Source of the DNA: Tubiluchus corallicola
Taxonomy: Eukaryota; Priapulida; Priapulimorpha; Priapulimorphida; Tubiluchidae
Assembly: GCA_030141605.1 (NCBI GenBank)
Contig: JAQGDQ010000195.1
Location: 182,001-246,000 of the forward strand
DNA: 64,000 bases
Direction of reading: 5' to 3'
Shown: piece by piece, positions 12,401 to 26,100 of the stretch
Numbering within the stretch: the stretch's first letter is position 1
Layout: the number at the start of each line of letters is the position of its first letter
Position numbers and translations under genes: made by a program
Notes under the pieces: model-generated
Database searches by the model: none
What the model saw: only the letters and a program-made list of their open reading frames with translations
Told to the model about the DNA's origin: nothing

Positions 12401-15400
12401 TTGGCATGATTATCTACAGAAACTCTCTCTACTGCATGTTCAAAAGTCTTTATAAACAGATGAAACTTTAATGGGTCTCCATCAAAATACATCATCTCCA
12501 CCTTAGGCAAGCTTGCACTTTCAGAATTTATTTGCCGACTTATTTCTCCTGTGTGTGTTTTGTTTCCTTCGCTGTGAGCATGACATACATCGTCACATCT
12601 ATTGTCACAACCACAACATCGTGTTGAGATTGGTGCACTTCCTTGAGATGAATGATTTGGCTGTCTCACTGCTTCTTCACACATTTCAACCCACCGCTTT
12701 GTCTCATCCCTTTTATATGCAAGCAAAGATGGGAGTTCCTTCTTTTCTTCTTCTTCTACTTTCTCATCGACTTCAAACTTGGCGAGCACCCTTTCTTCAG
12801 CTTCCAGCATTTTAATTTCAGTTTGTTCTTACAATTCGCTCATTTTCATTTGATACAATCGCTGCTCCTTTTCTGCCTTTGCTCTTCTCTGATATTCACA
12901 AAGCTCAAGGTTTCTCATCTTTTCCATGATGGATGCCTTTGCTTGTAAAGCGGCTCTTTTTGCTGCTACCATGGCCCGTGCACTGGCAACACTGCTTACG
13001 CTTTTATAGCTGAGCTTTCCGCTACTCCCAGCAATGGAATGGTTGTCTTTACTATGTGACTGGTCGTGTTCATCCTGGATGGGTTTTAGACAAGAATTTA
13101 TTTTTGCGTGCATTTCATTAACGTTTCCCATGACAAATTTATATCCCTCTCGCATCTTAGCAATCTTATCAGGGTTTCCATTACATTCCCTAACAGCTGC
13201 GTAACAATCTTCAAAGGAATTTTTGTAGTCTGTAACGATATTTTCTAATTCAGCTTGCTTTAAAAGGAGCTCATCTTGCTTCCATTCTTGTAGATTTTTC
13301 ATCAAGTAATTTATCTTTTTTGTTAATCGACCCTGCTGTGTACTTAGTCTTCTTTTGCATTCTTGTAAATATGCTGGGCAATCGTCACCCCCTAATGTTT
13401 GCTCCTTGTCGCCTTGTTCAACTGACTTTTCGAAGCCAATTGCCTCGGCTGAGAGATCAGCTTTTGGCTTGAAGAGATCCTTTTCCATATTTTGTCTGTT
13501 GTCGTTGTGCACTTAAAACCTGCTCATTCTGCTTTGTTACCAAGCAACATTAACATAAGCTATATGATACACACTACATAAGCATTAAAAATTACAATCC
13601 TATTGTACTTAAATGTACATGTATCATTCTAAAGCTATAGTTGCTATTTGTACTTAAAACTTATCAGACGCTTAAATATGAGGCATAAATCCTAAGTTTC
13701 ACCAAAGTTATTCAAACTGTCATTAAATACCCGGATTCTACGTGCCGGTAAACATACAAACATACAGACAGCGTGTATCAGCAAACCTATGGCCTTAATA
13801 TGTAGACAAGAACTTTACCACAGATCTCACACTTTAACATAAATCGTGGCTTGGTATAGCAGCAGTTCACTTACCATGTATTAATGTTATACCGATTAAA
13901 GAAAACGTAATTATTAAATTAAACCCCATATTGCAAATTAGTTCAACATTCAACCATGCTTTCTGTTGAGCTTTCACAGGCTTAGGATAATGCTTGATTA
14001 AGCATTGTAGATTATGTTGGGTAACTTAGTAGATTTTCGAATTTTTTAAGCAGGTACAGCACGGTGTAAATTTTGTCAAAATGAGCAGTCGATTCAGAGT
14101 TGTTCACTGAAAACATTTGACACAACGCAAACATTGCATAATATCATATTTTCGAACTTCAATAAACTGTACACAATAAGTGCTATATCTTTAACTTGCT
14201 TCGATTAGATCAGCTGATGCACGGCAGCGTGGGAGTTTACTACTTGGCTGGATTCCAGCAAGTCTGTTTACATTCGCCGTATCTGTTGCGGTTCATGCTA
14301 CTAGTTCCCAGGGCTCCTTAGTTGAAGCTGCATATCATTGGAAGACAATCGCGTGCGCTGTAGCTCGATGAAGGTTCACTGGGAGTCAGGTTCGCCCAGA
14401 GTACGTTTCTTCCTGACCTCTGCAAGGTCGCCTGCGTCACAGGCTTGTGTTCGATATTGATTGGTTGCTCGCTGTACGGCATTCACTACATTTACTACGT
14501 CGCACCGGTGTGTAAGATGCTGATTGGCTGTTCGTCTGGACAGTGAAGCAGGTTACGAGGACTGCCTGTAAAATGTTGCTGGAAGAGTAATTTTCAAGGC
14601 TTAGACAGCTTTTTACTGACGATTATTGTCTTTTCAGGCAATGATCTATTGTCCAAAATTATGCCACCAGGTTCTCTGGTATCTGGCCTCCTCGTCTACT
14701 ATAATACTGTTTCTCGTAACACTGGCATAACAAATAGATTTATTCGCAAATAATGATAGAATATTGAAGTGTACTACAGCCATGGTGGAAGAGCCGATAA
14801 TAAACTGTTGTGAACAGAAAGCCTTCACTATTTGATTCATGCTCCAAAGTCGTTTATTCTAAACAGAATAATAAAAAGAACATTAACAAGTAAGAAAATG
14901 AATAAAATGATAAACTGAAGCTCAGTAATTACAAAGAAGTCAACTTATTGGCAAAGTACTTTCTCAAACTTGAGAGATTGAATTCACAACTTAATTAAAT
15001 TATTTAAATTGATGTAACTCACATCGTTGGCTCTTCGTCAAGATTTAAAATTTCTCAAGGTACAAAATTCGGTTATGACTAAACGATGTTATTAAATGTA
15101 ACACAATAACGACAAAAACATTGCTGTGATCAAAAACACGACCACCATTGTTCCCCTCCTGTCCTTTCCTCCTCACTCGTAGAGGGCAGCACCTTCCAAT
15201 ACATAGGTGTCGTTATGCATATTGCCGTTACAGTTATGTTTATGTATAAACCCATGCAGTATCACTGCAGATAACCAGGGAATGGAAATTCAAAGTAATT
15301 AGCAGACGGTTCATACAAAAAATACACAAAATCCTATTGAAGGCAAAAAAAGACTTTATATTATTTGTTTTTAATTGCTCTGTTGTGCATTTTACTAAAT

Positions 15401-18400
15401 TCTAATAATCCATTTGAAAGTATTAGCTGTTCTATGCAAATTACGCAGTTTAAAAACAATCCGACTAAACAAACAGTTGGCACAAAAAATATTCATATTT
15501 ACTGCCAAGCTTTTTTAATTTGATGTATTATGAGATAGTTGCGCTGCTGGAAATTAGGATCCGGTTAAGCCTGTAGCACTGTAAAGTATGGTAATAGCTG
15601 TAGTAATCTGCCAGAATGTATTAACAATACAGTATATTTTTATGTTGTTCGTGTAAACAGATTTCACGCATGCTTAGTGGCAAAGCAAATGTAATAAAAA
15701 TCTGTATAGTCTGTTCAGTCTAGAAGGACAAGAAAAGGGGTACCTGAAGTAGGAATCAGAAACATCGCCTTAAAAATAAAAGGATTTTTTGTTTGTTTTC
15801 ATTTTAAATCTCCTGCAATACTGTTCCGATTGCGCCACGACATGACGTCATATACACACAACGCAACTCAGGGGAAAAAAGGAAATGTTAAACTATATCC
15901 AAAAAACTTTGCATGCAAAATCATATTACTTAGCATTTCATTTACCTGTTTGAAAGACTTATGTAACTAGAAAAGGAAATTATTAATTATTTAAAATGTT
16001 TTCACCAATTGGTAAAATGTCATTGTCTCACCTCCAGTATGCACCACTCACTAATCAAAAAACGTATTTTTAATCTTATTGGCAAAATACAGTAATTCAA
16101 TTTTTTAAAAATTTTACTTAGTGACGTGTGCGCTACGAATGCTCTGATTATTTTTTCAAACTTTGAATAGTGTTATCTAAAGTTGTTTCAAATGACTTAT
16201 CATTAAAATGGAAAATCGCTGCGTTTAACAGTCATCTCAGGAGTTTAAATTTACATATTTATACAGTGTTACTGTCTACGCATGCAGAAAGTCAGTATGT
16301 AAATGGTATAAAATTTCAAAGACGAATTTTTAAGCTTTATGTATGTGGAGGGTATTCTTGCGCGTTAATGGAAAATGCACTTTCGCAATGTATGTTTGTT
16401 ACTATTATGACATCTTCTAACTAAACCACAACTATTAAGTCTTCCCATTCAACACTGTGGTTACGAGTCTCTAGAGGTAAGCATTATGAATAAATAATGA
16501 TAGGTAATACAACTATTCTTCGGCCTGCCACAGCTATTTCTACAGTCAGCACTTTCTGATTTATGGAAAGAACGTCGACTGTGCCCTGGAGCAAGACATG
16601 TAAGTCAAGGATCTAAAAGAAAAGACGTGTCATGACAGGTTAGCAGTTCACGCTGAAGTACAGTGACAAAACGCAAGTCAAACCTGTAATACGGCCAAAG
16701 GGCGCCATAAAATGTGACAGTGCCAATTTGCCGTTTAACGACAGTCACGTTCTAGAAACATGGAATGTTTTCGTTATCTGTCTCGTTTTGTTAACTGGAT
16801 GGCGATTAGAACCAGTTGCTATTTTTCACTTAGTGGTTAGTTCACACCAGCAAATCAGTTAAAACATTTCCTTTAACATTATTTAACCAGTCTTGTCACA
16901 AAAGTTCACTTCTGTTCAGTATAACACCTGCTTGCTTATGTCGATTTGAGTACTATTTAGCATAGGTATGCAAACCTGCCAACCATTTGATATAAAAACC
17001 AGCGTGAAACATAGAAAATCCGGGGATCATTTTGCCTCTGGCAGGGACCAAGGTGTAAATTAATACCCCAAAAAATTTGGCATTTTGGGTGTCAAAATCA
17101 AAATAAGTGTATCCAAAAAAATTGGACAAGAAAAATCAAAAAGATTAAGGCAATTACAGTTCACTATGCATTATGTATATAAAAATATGTTTTTTGTATA
17201 AACAGGAGAAGTTCAATGGCACCCCTAATACAGTTTAGTATAATAATAAGTTTATTGATGAACTTATTACAATACAATACAATACAATACAATACAATAC
17301 AATACAATACAATACAATACAATACAATACAATACAATACAATACAATACAATACAATACAATACAATACAATACAATATATTATAATATAATATAATAC
17401 AATACAATATAATACAATATGTGTGCTTGCAAACCAAAATCGTCCATAAGTCGGCATAGTTAAAACTAAGTTATGATGCTTCAAAGAAGAATACACCAAA
17501 AATTTGGTCAAATGTGAATTTTTTGTTTTTTATAAAGATAAACCGTAAATATACTGGACTTTTATATTCTAGCACAAAATTATCAAGAAAATGTCCAAAA
17601 AATAAATTTACTTTTATAACCCAATGCCCACTTTTCTGAATAGAAAATAGTACTGCAATTGTAAAAAACTTGTACTTTCGTACAGTTGCTAAGTGTTTTA
17701 TAGAGACGCGACAAAAACAACGGCTGACTTCAACAACGATTTTCTCAAGATTATGTTCTTCAGTGCGTAGCGTGTGCCTCAACTTCAACGTGGATTATCT
17801 AAGCTTAGAAATAACATAGAGCGATGAGCTTGGTATCAAAATGATCCCAATAAAATGCAGATTCAGGATACGTGAATGACTAGATAAGCTTAATTATGGA
17901 CGATTTTGGACGATTTTGCTATGCAAGCACACATATAATGCAATACAATACAATATAATAAACACAACATACAAAGATAATAAACTTAAATGTTTGGTTT
18001 AGCATCATCATACAATTTACATAAAAATAGTACATTTAAAGAAAAAGAAATTTGTTGTTTTATGTTTTATAGTATACATCGTGAGACTCATGAATGCTAA
18101 GTACTGTATTATTGATAGTAGTACTAATAAAATTGTGTTGTGAACTTATAGTTGGTACTCAAGGATCAGGAAGTCAGGTGATTTCCAAACTAGCAGGTGA
18201 AGTAGTGGAATGCCTGAGAACTGAAATTTGATGCGTGTGCACGTGTGAAAGACTTAAAATGCATGTGACACATGCTCAATATGTGAGAGGTGTCAGGTTT
18301 GGATATGCAGTCATGTGATACTGTTCACTGTTTTAATAGACAGAATATGTTAAACCAAGCTATCTTAATTACCCTGGTAATATGTAATATGCTTTTTGAT

Positions 18401-21400
18401 TTTTTGCCTAAAAACATGATCAACGATTGTTTGCCTTTATGCCTTCACTATTTTTGGATAAACTATAACCATGAAAACCAGAGAGGGCTTTGTAAGCCAG
18501 TCTTAGACAAAGTCACCACTCCAGCTACTCTCTTTGTATAAGCGTGCTTGAATTTTGTTGTGAGACTTAACGTAAAATGCTTTCTGCACTGTGTTGCTTC
18601 TTCAGAGCACCAGATGATTTAAAAGGGAAAAGGGTCAAATTTTAAACTATAGCTAACATTACTCTAATGCATAAAATGTTGAAAGAGAACCTAATTATTT
18701 TTTGAGAGTGATTTATGTGAAATAATTATCAGAATGGAAGTTTAATTTTACATTTGCTGGTTAGATGGACACAACACCTGCATCTCGGAAATGTGTTGCA
18801 CAAAAAAACAGGCGTTGTACCTCTCAGTTCAGCTATGATGTAGTGCACACTTCAAGAACTTGTGTGTCAGCACAACGGTAAAATTAAAATTAATTTAAGT
18901 TTTTCAACTTAAAATTTCCCGAGTTTTTGGGCATCACACTGAATGTTGTACAGTATCAATGACCTTCAAGTTTCGATTTCACTACCACGTGCAACACGTT
19001 TGTGCTGTTGAAAATTATGTTCATTTGTGATGTCATCAAAAACAGCGCTCAACAACCATTAAGAAAATTTTTAACCTATTATTTAATTATCAGAAACACG
19101 TTGGCACTATTACAGAATATAGATGTTAAAATGTATACTTTTTACTGTACATTAAAATGAGGTAGAATGTGAAAAATCATCCTGTTTTCCTTTAATAAAA
19201 CAAAAAAACAACAAAAAACTTAAGTGACTGCTTTCATACATATTCAAAATCTCAGATTAAATTGTCAAATCAACAAGACAAATGTATCACATAATAATTC
19301 ACATTATAACTTGGAATTTTTAGCAATTAGCAAATGCAACTGTGCTGAACAAATGTTTATTTTTCACACAAATAACCCAAACTTTTCTCCTATTAGCTGC
19401 CTTTGACAACTCGGTCACCCTTATAACCCATTAGAGCTGCTTAGTTTACACTTCACTCTGAAGCGATTTGCCGCATTTCTGTCACAAAAATTTTACCTGA
19501 AAGCAAGCCAGATGATACCCGGGCCTTTTTGGAACCCTTCTAATCAAACTTGAGGAAATCAGTTATTAGTTCCTTGGTTTTGCAAACCTAACATTTTTCC
19601 CACATTGCGGATTAATGGGCTGATTAAGGAGAAAAACAGGAAAAAATGCAAAATGTCTACCATTCTGTGCATTGTTGAACTAATGTTGCCCTATACAGTA
19701 CGTTCTCCAAAACAGTTACAGTGCTTTTTGGGCTCTTTATTTTCAACTTTTTTTACCTTTTTGATTTTTTTGGGGACTGTTTTGTACAACCGTGGAAAAA
19801 TTCAGCAGAAGCAGTTGTGGCACTGCCTATACTTGCAAATAGCCATTATAGGCTTTCTTCAAAGGCAAAAAAGTGCGACAGCTGTGATAACAAACTAGCA
19901 AAGTAAATTCATTGTTACACTAGACTAGACTCACCTTTAGTAACTTCTGTGGCCCATCAGCTGCATGGATAGACAGCTTATGGAGCAGTTGCACTACAAT
20001 TAAAAGTAAATAAATCTATACATAAACAAAGAAATACTACTTCTTATGTTTTATTAGTTCAAATGGTCAACCAAAAATAAACATGCTCTATGCCAAAACT
20101 ATAAATCTAGTAAGGCGCTAAAGCATCGCTGGACTGGTCCCGTCATCCATTGATAAAATATAACAATAAATACATAAGGCCTGGTTTTCTTTTAAAAATT
20201 AAATTTGTTTAACATATATAAAAATTTTTCTGAATCGATTTCAGCTTGGGTATCTGTCAGTCCTAAGGTTTCGGGCTCTTATGGATATCCTCTTTAGTAA
20301 TGCCAGTGTTTGATACACTACAGACAAAGTGAATGCCATTTGCATTAGCAGTAATAAACAGAAGCATTTAAAAAGCAAAATAAACATTGTTGTAATATAA
20401 GCATGCAGTTAAAATTCATAAACAATATTAAGTTCACTTTTTTGGAAACAAGAAAAAGCGTACATCAAGCTTTACACTGTCTGTAGTAGACAAAAGTGTA
20501 AACTTAGTCACTGGTGCCACCTACAGGTCAAATTGGGAATTATCGGACTCCGTAGTTAGAAATGCAGTTTTGCAAACTTAACCAAACTGTTATTAGGACA
20601 GTGCAACTAACCATCCATACTAATACATTTGAAATGTGTATCCAATCATTTAGCAAGCAAAAGCTATAGATACGAAATGCAAAGACCCATCATATTTTCC
20701 AATATTTACACAAGAAATTTGCGTTTAGCAGCATCAAAAGTGCTTACCCATGAGGCCACAAAATCTGTCGAATGTGCGAGGTATTCTTGTCTGCGGATTG
20801 ATCTGTATGAGTATGTTCTGTTCGGTGTGAACAAATACCTGAAGTAGACCAGCTCTGTTCAGAGGACTGTCCATCAGCATTAACAGACACTGCAAAAACA
20901 AGTGCTAATTTCAGTATTATGGATGCGTGTTAACGTCTCACAATGTTGAATTTAACTTTCAACCAATCAAACGCAATAATTCAGTTGCATCGTGGCAAAA
21001 CAAGTTCATTGTCTTAGTATATTGCCAGTTTATAGTCTAAATAAAGAAATGTATAGGACTGCACACGGTGCAATTACACACTTGTAATGCTTTTTTACCT
21101 CGCCTCTAGATGGCAGACAAAAAATCACATGGTCACCAAAGCCAACTTTACCAATGCCCAGTCTGCAAGTGTTGTTAGATCAAAGCTACAACAAGACAAT
21201 GCACATAGTAGGCTGCACATTATGAATACCATGGCAACAATTTTCGCGCTAAACTATGTCTTGTTGTACCACAAAATCGTACAATTTATTTTTACCAATA
21301 TCAATGGTTATTCAGGCGCAACAATGAAACTGGTAATTGCACTAATTTGCAGTTGCATGGTTAAAGAATCTAACAGTATCTAAGAAGTATCTAAATTAAA

Positions 21401-23164
21401 GTATTCATATCAAAAAATTATTTACGCCACCATCACTGTTGCAGCAATTAACGAGTAAAACAGATCAGTGTAATGATTTACCTGGTGAGTAATATCGGGC
21501 CGGCATTTGCTGGGATCTTTTTTAAATTTCTTCATCAGCATTTTATGTCTATCACAGTTTAGTAACTCAAAAGATTTTCCAGCCTACAACAAAAAGTCAT
21601 AGATAGTCGTAGATACAAACCCCTTAACCTGGTACCACAACATCACTGAGATATGCAGCAACTTAATATTAGTATAGATTATTGTTGTGGAGATCGCTGG
21701 CATCTATTAGAATTACTATGGAACATTGTAGAATGTTCCGTTAGAATAATTGTCTTACCGTGTAGAATGTTCAGGAACAAAACTTCTAGAAGCTTCTCGG
21801 GCACGCTATGTAAGGTGAAACAGGCCGCTGAGAGACACACATGCAGATTCACACGGACGCCACTTACACATTCTCATGTATACTTACGTTTTCGGATACA
21901 CTTAAACGTTTTCCAGATTTTCACATTTATTGTAATCATTTCGCGTTCCTACATACTTTTGTGTTGTAGAATTCTCGCTTAATAAACTAGTTTAATTTGA
22001 TGAAGTGTTTTCTGGTTTTCTCTACGAGCCTTCCGAGAGAAACAAAACACAATAATTATAGAGTGGATTGTACAATGACTGATAAGAGCAATAACAATAG
22101 GCCTAAATCAGTATGAAAAAAGACTATGAAGTACGTAAGTTGAATTTAATTTCAGAATCTTCGAGAAGTGCATTCATGATTAAACTTAATTCTTACATGA
22201 TCAAATGAATTTCTTTTACCAAATAGGTTATGAGTTTACATAAACCAAAGTAAGCCTAAATTAAACCAACAAGCCAGCAATAATAAAAGCAGACAAACTT
22301 AACAATCTTTATATTTTTGAAGTATCGAGATTAAGGACATTTTGCATTGTCTTTGTACAGAAATTCAGTAGACAATTAATGTTTTGTATCAGTGTGAAGT
22401 GTTGCCAAAATGCTTAAATGGCCAAAATGTAGTCAACCCAGTGTATGCACCATTTTTTACTCAAGTCACTTCAATTCAAGTTTACTTACCAATCAATAAT
22501 TTAATTCACTTTTCCCCTTAAAAAAGTCAACTTCTGACATATGACATTTAATAAAAAGATTACCGCTGAATGAATAACAAAAATTTATTAGGTAACAAAA
22601 AAATTTTGACCATCAAGTCACTCTAGATCCATTGAAATATATAATTATTAACCCACAGACTACATTGGGGGTGGAGGGGATGTAATGAAAACCTAAATTA
22701 CTAATTATACACTGTCAGTATGCCTACGCTGAATAAGAATCAAGTATGTGATTGCAGCATTCTACTATGAAAAACATTGAGCATTCTCCATATCGTCAAC
22801 CTTCAATGCTACAAGCTATTGATTCACAATATGCAAGGCAGTAGTGCAGTACGATCAACAAATTATAGGTAACCATTAGAACTGATTAAACCAACTGATT
22901 ATATTGGGGTCCATAAGAAAACTCACTAATGAAGGCTGTTGTTGCAATATTCGCAAATTAGTATGTCTACAAAAAAATCCATACGTTTCAGCCGCATTAG
23001 CTGCAATTCTGTAATGGAATGATCTAGGTATATGCAGCGTGTTCTCTCTACCACTTTTATATAAATAAGTGTATTCTGATCAAGTAACCATTCATTATGC
23101 AATGGTTTCATACCTAAATCAGGTAAAATAAATATAATATACATTATATAATTATAATATATAA

Positions 23165-23195
<31 letters not shown>

Positions 23196-26100
23196 ATATA
23201 CTATAAAATTAATATAATAATCAGATAACCAATCAAGCCGAAATTAAAACTGGTATAGTGTGACACTCACATTTCAGGAATTTGGGTGCCTATTAGGACG
23301 TGAGGTACAAAAATTAAAACATTCCAGTTAACATAGCGGTAAACAAAAACTGGAAAAAGTAATACTTACAGCATCAGCATTAATCACCCGAACTTGGTCA
23401 CAGTCTCCTCTTTGACAATATGTCTGCCGGCAATCATTTTTGCGGCCTTTTCATACTACGTTGATTCACGCATCAAACTAAATTATGTCTCGAAGTGTTC
23501 TTATCTGTCATTTATTATGCAAAGACGAAAGAATATATGCGACGTATCAATAATTGAATTAAAAACTTCATGAAGTTCCACTCGTTAGAGGCAAAAGATC
23601 TGAACGTAAACTGCATGTCATTCCCGAATTTAACATCCACCGGCCACACATTCCAGAAGTTGGGTTCCTCACACGTATGTTAACAATAAAAGTGACGATT
23701 TGTTTAGATATTTGAAGACCTCGGTTATACCGAGAAATAATCGTTAAAGACAAAAACCAAATAGAAATGCAAGTTTTCATGTTAACATTTCTTTCTCCTC
23801 GAGTTTAGAAACATTATGTAGACTATTCTTTTTGTGATATAAGCACATCATGGTCAACCAGCAGATTTACTAGGTTTTGACTCATGGCTGACCAGCTGGC
23901 TGAACAACATACAACTAGTAACAGATTCTCTCAAGACAATAATCATTTTCTTTATTCTGTAGAGACTGTGAGTGACATAATTGCAAAGAAAATGGAAAAA
24001 TGCCAAATGGCAATTACACTGGACACAGTGCCAAATAATCTATGTTAAAATAAATCACAGTAACAGTCATATCATCCCTAAAATTTCGCACAATTTCTCG
24101 AGGCAGAGACAGCATAGTTGAAAGCTTAGCGTGGTCTACGCCATGCTCAGATAAAGACAATGAGTTTCTAATCAAATGAGAGGCAACGTTGTGATCTTTT
24201 GCTTGGTTTTCCAGGCCATACAATCTCTCTTTCAGTTGAGAGTCAATTTGACCTAAAGTTAGCTCGTCATCATTAGGATAGAACGCATCCAATGTCTGCC
24301 GTCCGCTCATGTGCTCCCCAACTAGGGTAACCACCTTTTCAGAAGACAATTGCTCCCACAAACCGTCAGTTGCAATAATGAGGAATTTATCTCTAGGAGT
24401 CAGACGATGATATATCACTTCTGGGATTGCGGTAAGATACGGAGGCGTAAAGAAGTTATGCGGGACTATCAGATGACTCTGTTTGGGATCCTTAACGAAG
24501 CTTTTGAGCGTATCTGGTGGCCACTTGTAACGGTAATCTCCAAATGCCCGCAGTGGAACTAATTCTCCTAGTAATCGTTCGTTTCTAATCACAGTACTTG
24601 TTTCACTAGAAGGATGTTGAGACTTGATGCGTTTTACTTCATCAGGGTTATCCGTTGTATGATCATTTGATAGAACTTTAGCTATCCATTGATTGTTCTC
24701 ATCCATGCTACCCAACACTGCGCGACTGTCACCACAGTTTGCTACATGAAGATGAGGTCCATCCACGTGAGCAACACATGCAGTGCATCCAGAGAATGCT
24801 ATTTCTAATCCTTCCACATTGACAACATCGTCTGTAGGAAGAGCCTCGAAGCCAATATCTGAATCCAATCTGGAAGCTGCTCTTTGCATAGCAATCGTCA
24901 TATCGAATTCATCATCAGAACCGCGCGATGCTTTCAGGTCGTCTATGTACCTTTCCAAACTATGTTTATACAGATCAGACAGTTCAACATTATAATAATC
25001 GTTTTCATGTCGATACCATTCCAACAATTCAACCGGCTCCGGATCGCGCGTGCTCAATGCACTAACCACATCTTCAAGCACGTTAGATGGAAGAAGGGAA
25101 ACGGCAATGTAATCAAACAACCTTTCACTAACAGCTTGGGCACAAGCACCACCACCGTGACCATCAAAAACGCCAAATAACATTCCGGGCGTTTTTAAAC
25201 ACTTGGCTTCCGCACGACGATCTTCATTTGGCTGATTAGATGCTAGCTGATTACATTCAAAACATTTCACCGAACACTCCCTATCAATCTCCACGCTCAT
25301 ATCATTCTGACGAAGAATTGCAGATACCTGACGAGGTGTTAGTTTTGGGTAGCTGTGCCTAGGACTTGAATAAATAGCTGTAATGCATAACTCTCGAACA
25401 CTGAAGCAATGCAACTGAGATTTTGATATAAGTTTCAACAAAGCTGGTATGACAGTTAGCAACATACTGAAATGAGTAATTAGGCAAATAACATAACCCC
25501 ACAATAGTTTCAACACATTCTTTCATGGGGTATTTGGTTTAAAACATCCTAATCTTCGCCTTGAGCATGTGCTTACATTTTGCTACCAAAAAACGCCCAG
25601 AACCTGCAACAAATGCAAAAGTATTTCACCAGAAAGTAACTAGAGTATATCCCCTGTATGTGGAATGTCTTTGCTATTCTCCCAAAAAGGCCAAATACCA
25701 AGTACGGATGGCTCTTCTTTTAGCAAATTTATCTTTTCTCATCAGCTGTTATGTTGCAAAAATCTTGAGCATTTCTTTCAGCTTTTTAAACAGAGTTATT
25801 CAATATTGCGATTTGTTTCCAACTGTGGATGCTGAAAAATCATCCAGTTTCAAAGCAGAGTAGGAAATTTAAGGGGTCGGACACATACAAGCATAAACCT
25901 TTGACTAATTAGATTTGACCAATAACTATCTACAGCATAGAACATACAAATGGGTTGACCACATTCCACCACAAGCTTCTTTCTTTATTAACATCAAAGT
26001 AGCGCATTTGTAACCAAACGTGTTTTTTCTTTTTCACATCAGTAGCAATTCACCACTGAGTAATTGAAATCATTGACCAGTTTTTTCCAGATTAACCTAT

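Larger units (their letters stand above)
7155..15232 (-). mobile_element. Full-length BEL/Pao LTR retrotransposon
   Basis: 8,078-bp element in the same orientation as the host gene EMG1, inside intron 4. Two 427-bp direct LTRs (7155-7581 and 14806-15232) begin TGTTGTGAAC and end CCGTTACA; I found no difference between them on reading. A GTTAT target duplication flanks the element (7150-7154 and 15233-15237), the 5 bp usual for this superfamily. A purine tract AGAGGGGGAG adjoins the 3' LTR. Internal order is leader, Gag, protease, reverse transcriptase, RNase H, integrase: the BEL/Pao order. The coding frame is interrupted once by an in-frame TAA. No clear tRNA primer-binding site (TGG) directly abuts the 5' LTR. 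Confidence 0.97.
21584..24013 (-). other. EMG1 intron 1, downstream of PDP1
   Basis: AT-rich. It contains a (TA)n tract at 23171-23194 and the probable PDP1 polyadenylation signal at 23951-23956. No exon recognised. Confidence 0.5.

Noticed and set aside
17164..17511. 115-codon minus frame with Cys-Ile-Val-Leu-Tyr repeats
   Set aside because: Translation of the AATAC microsatellite.
25466..25516. 17-residue N-terminal extension of the PDP1-like protein
   Set aside because: It also begins with GTG, and a splice acceptor sits right before the ATG at 25465.
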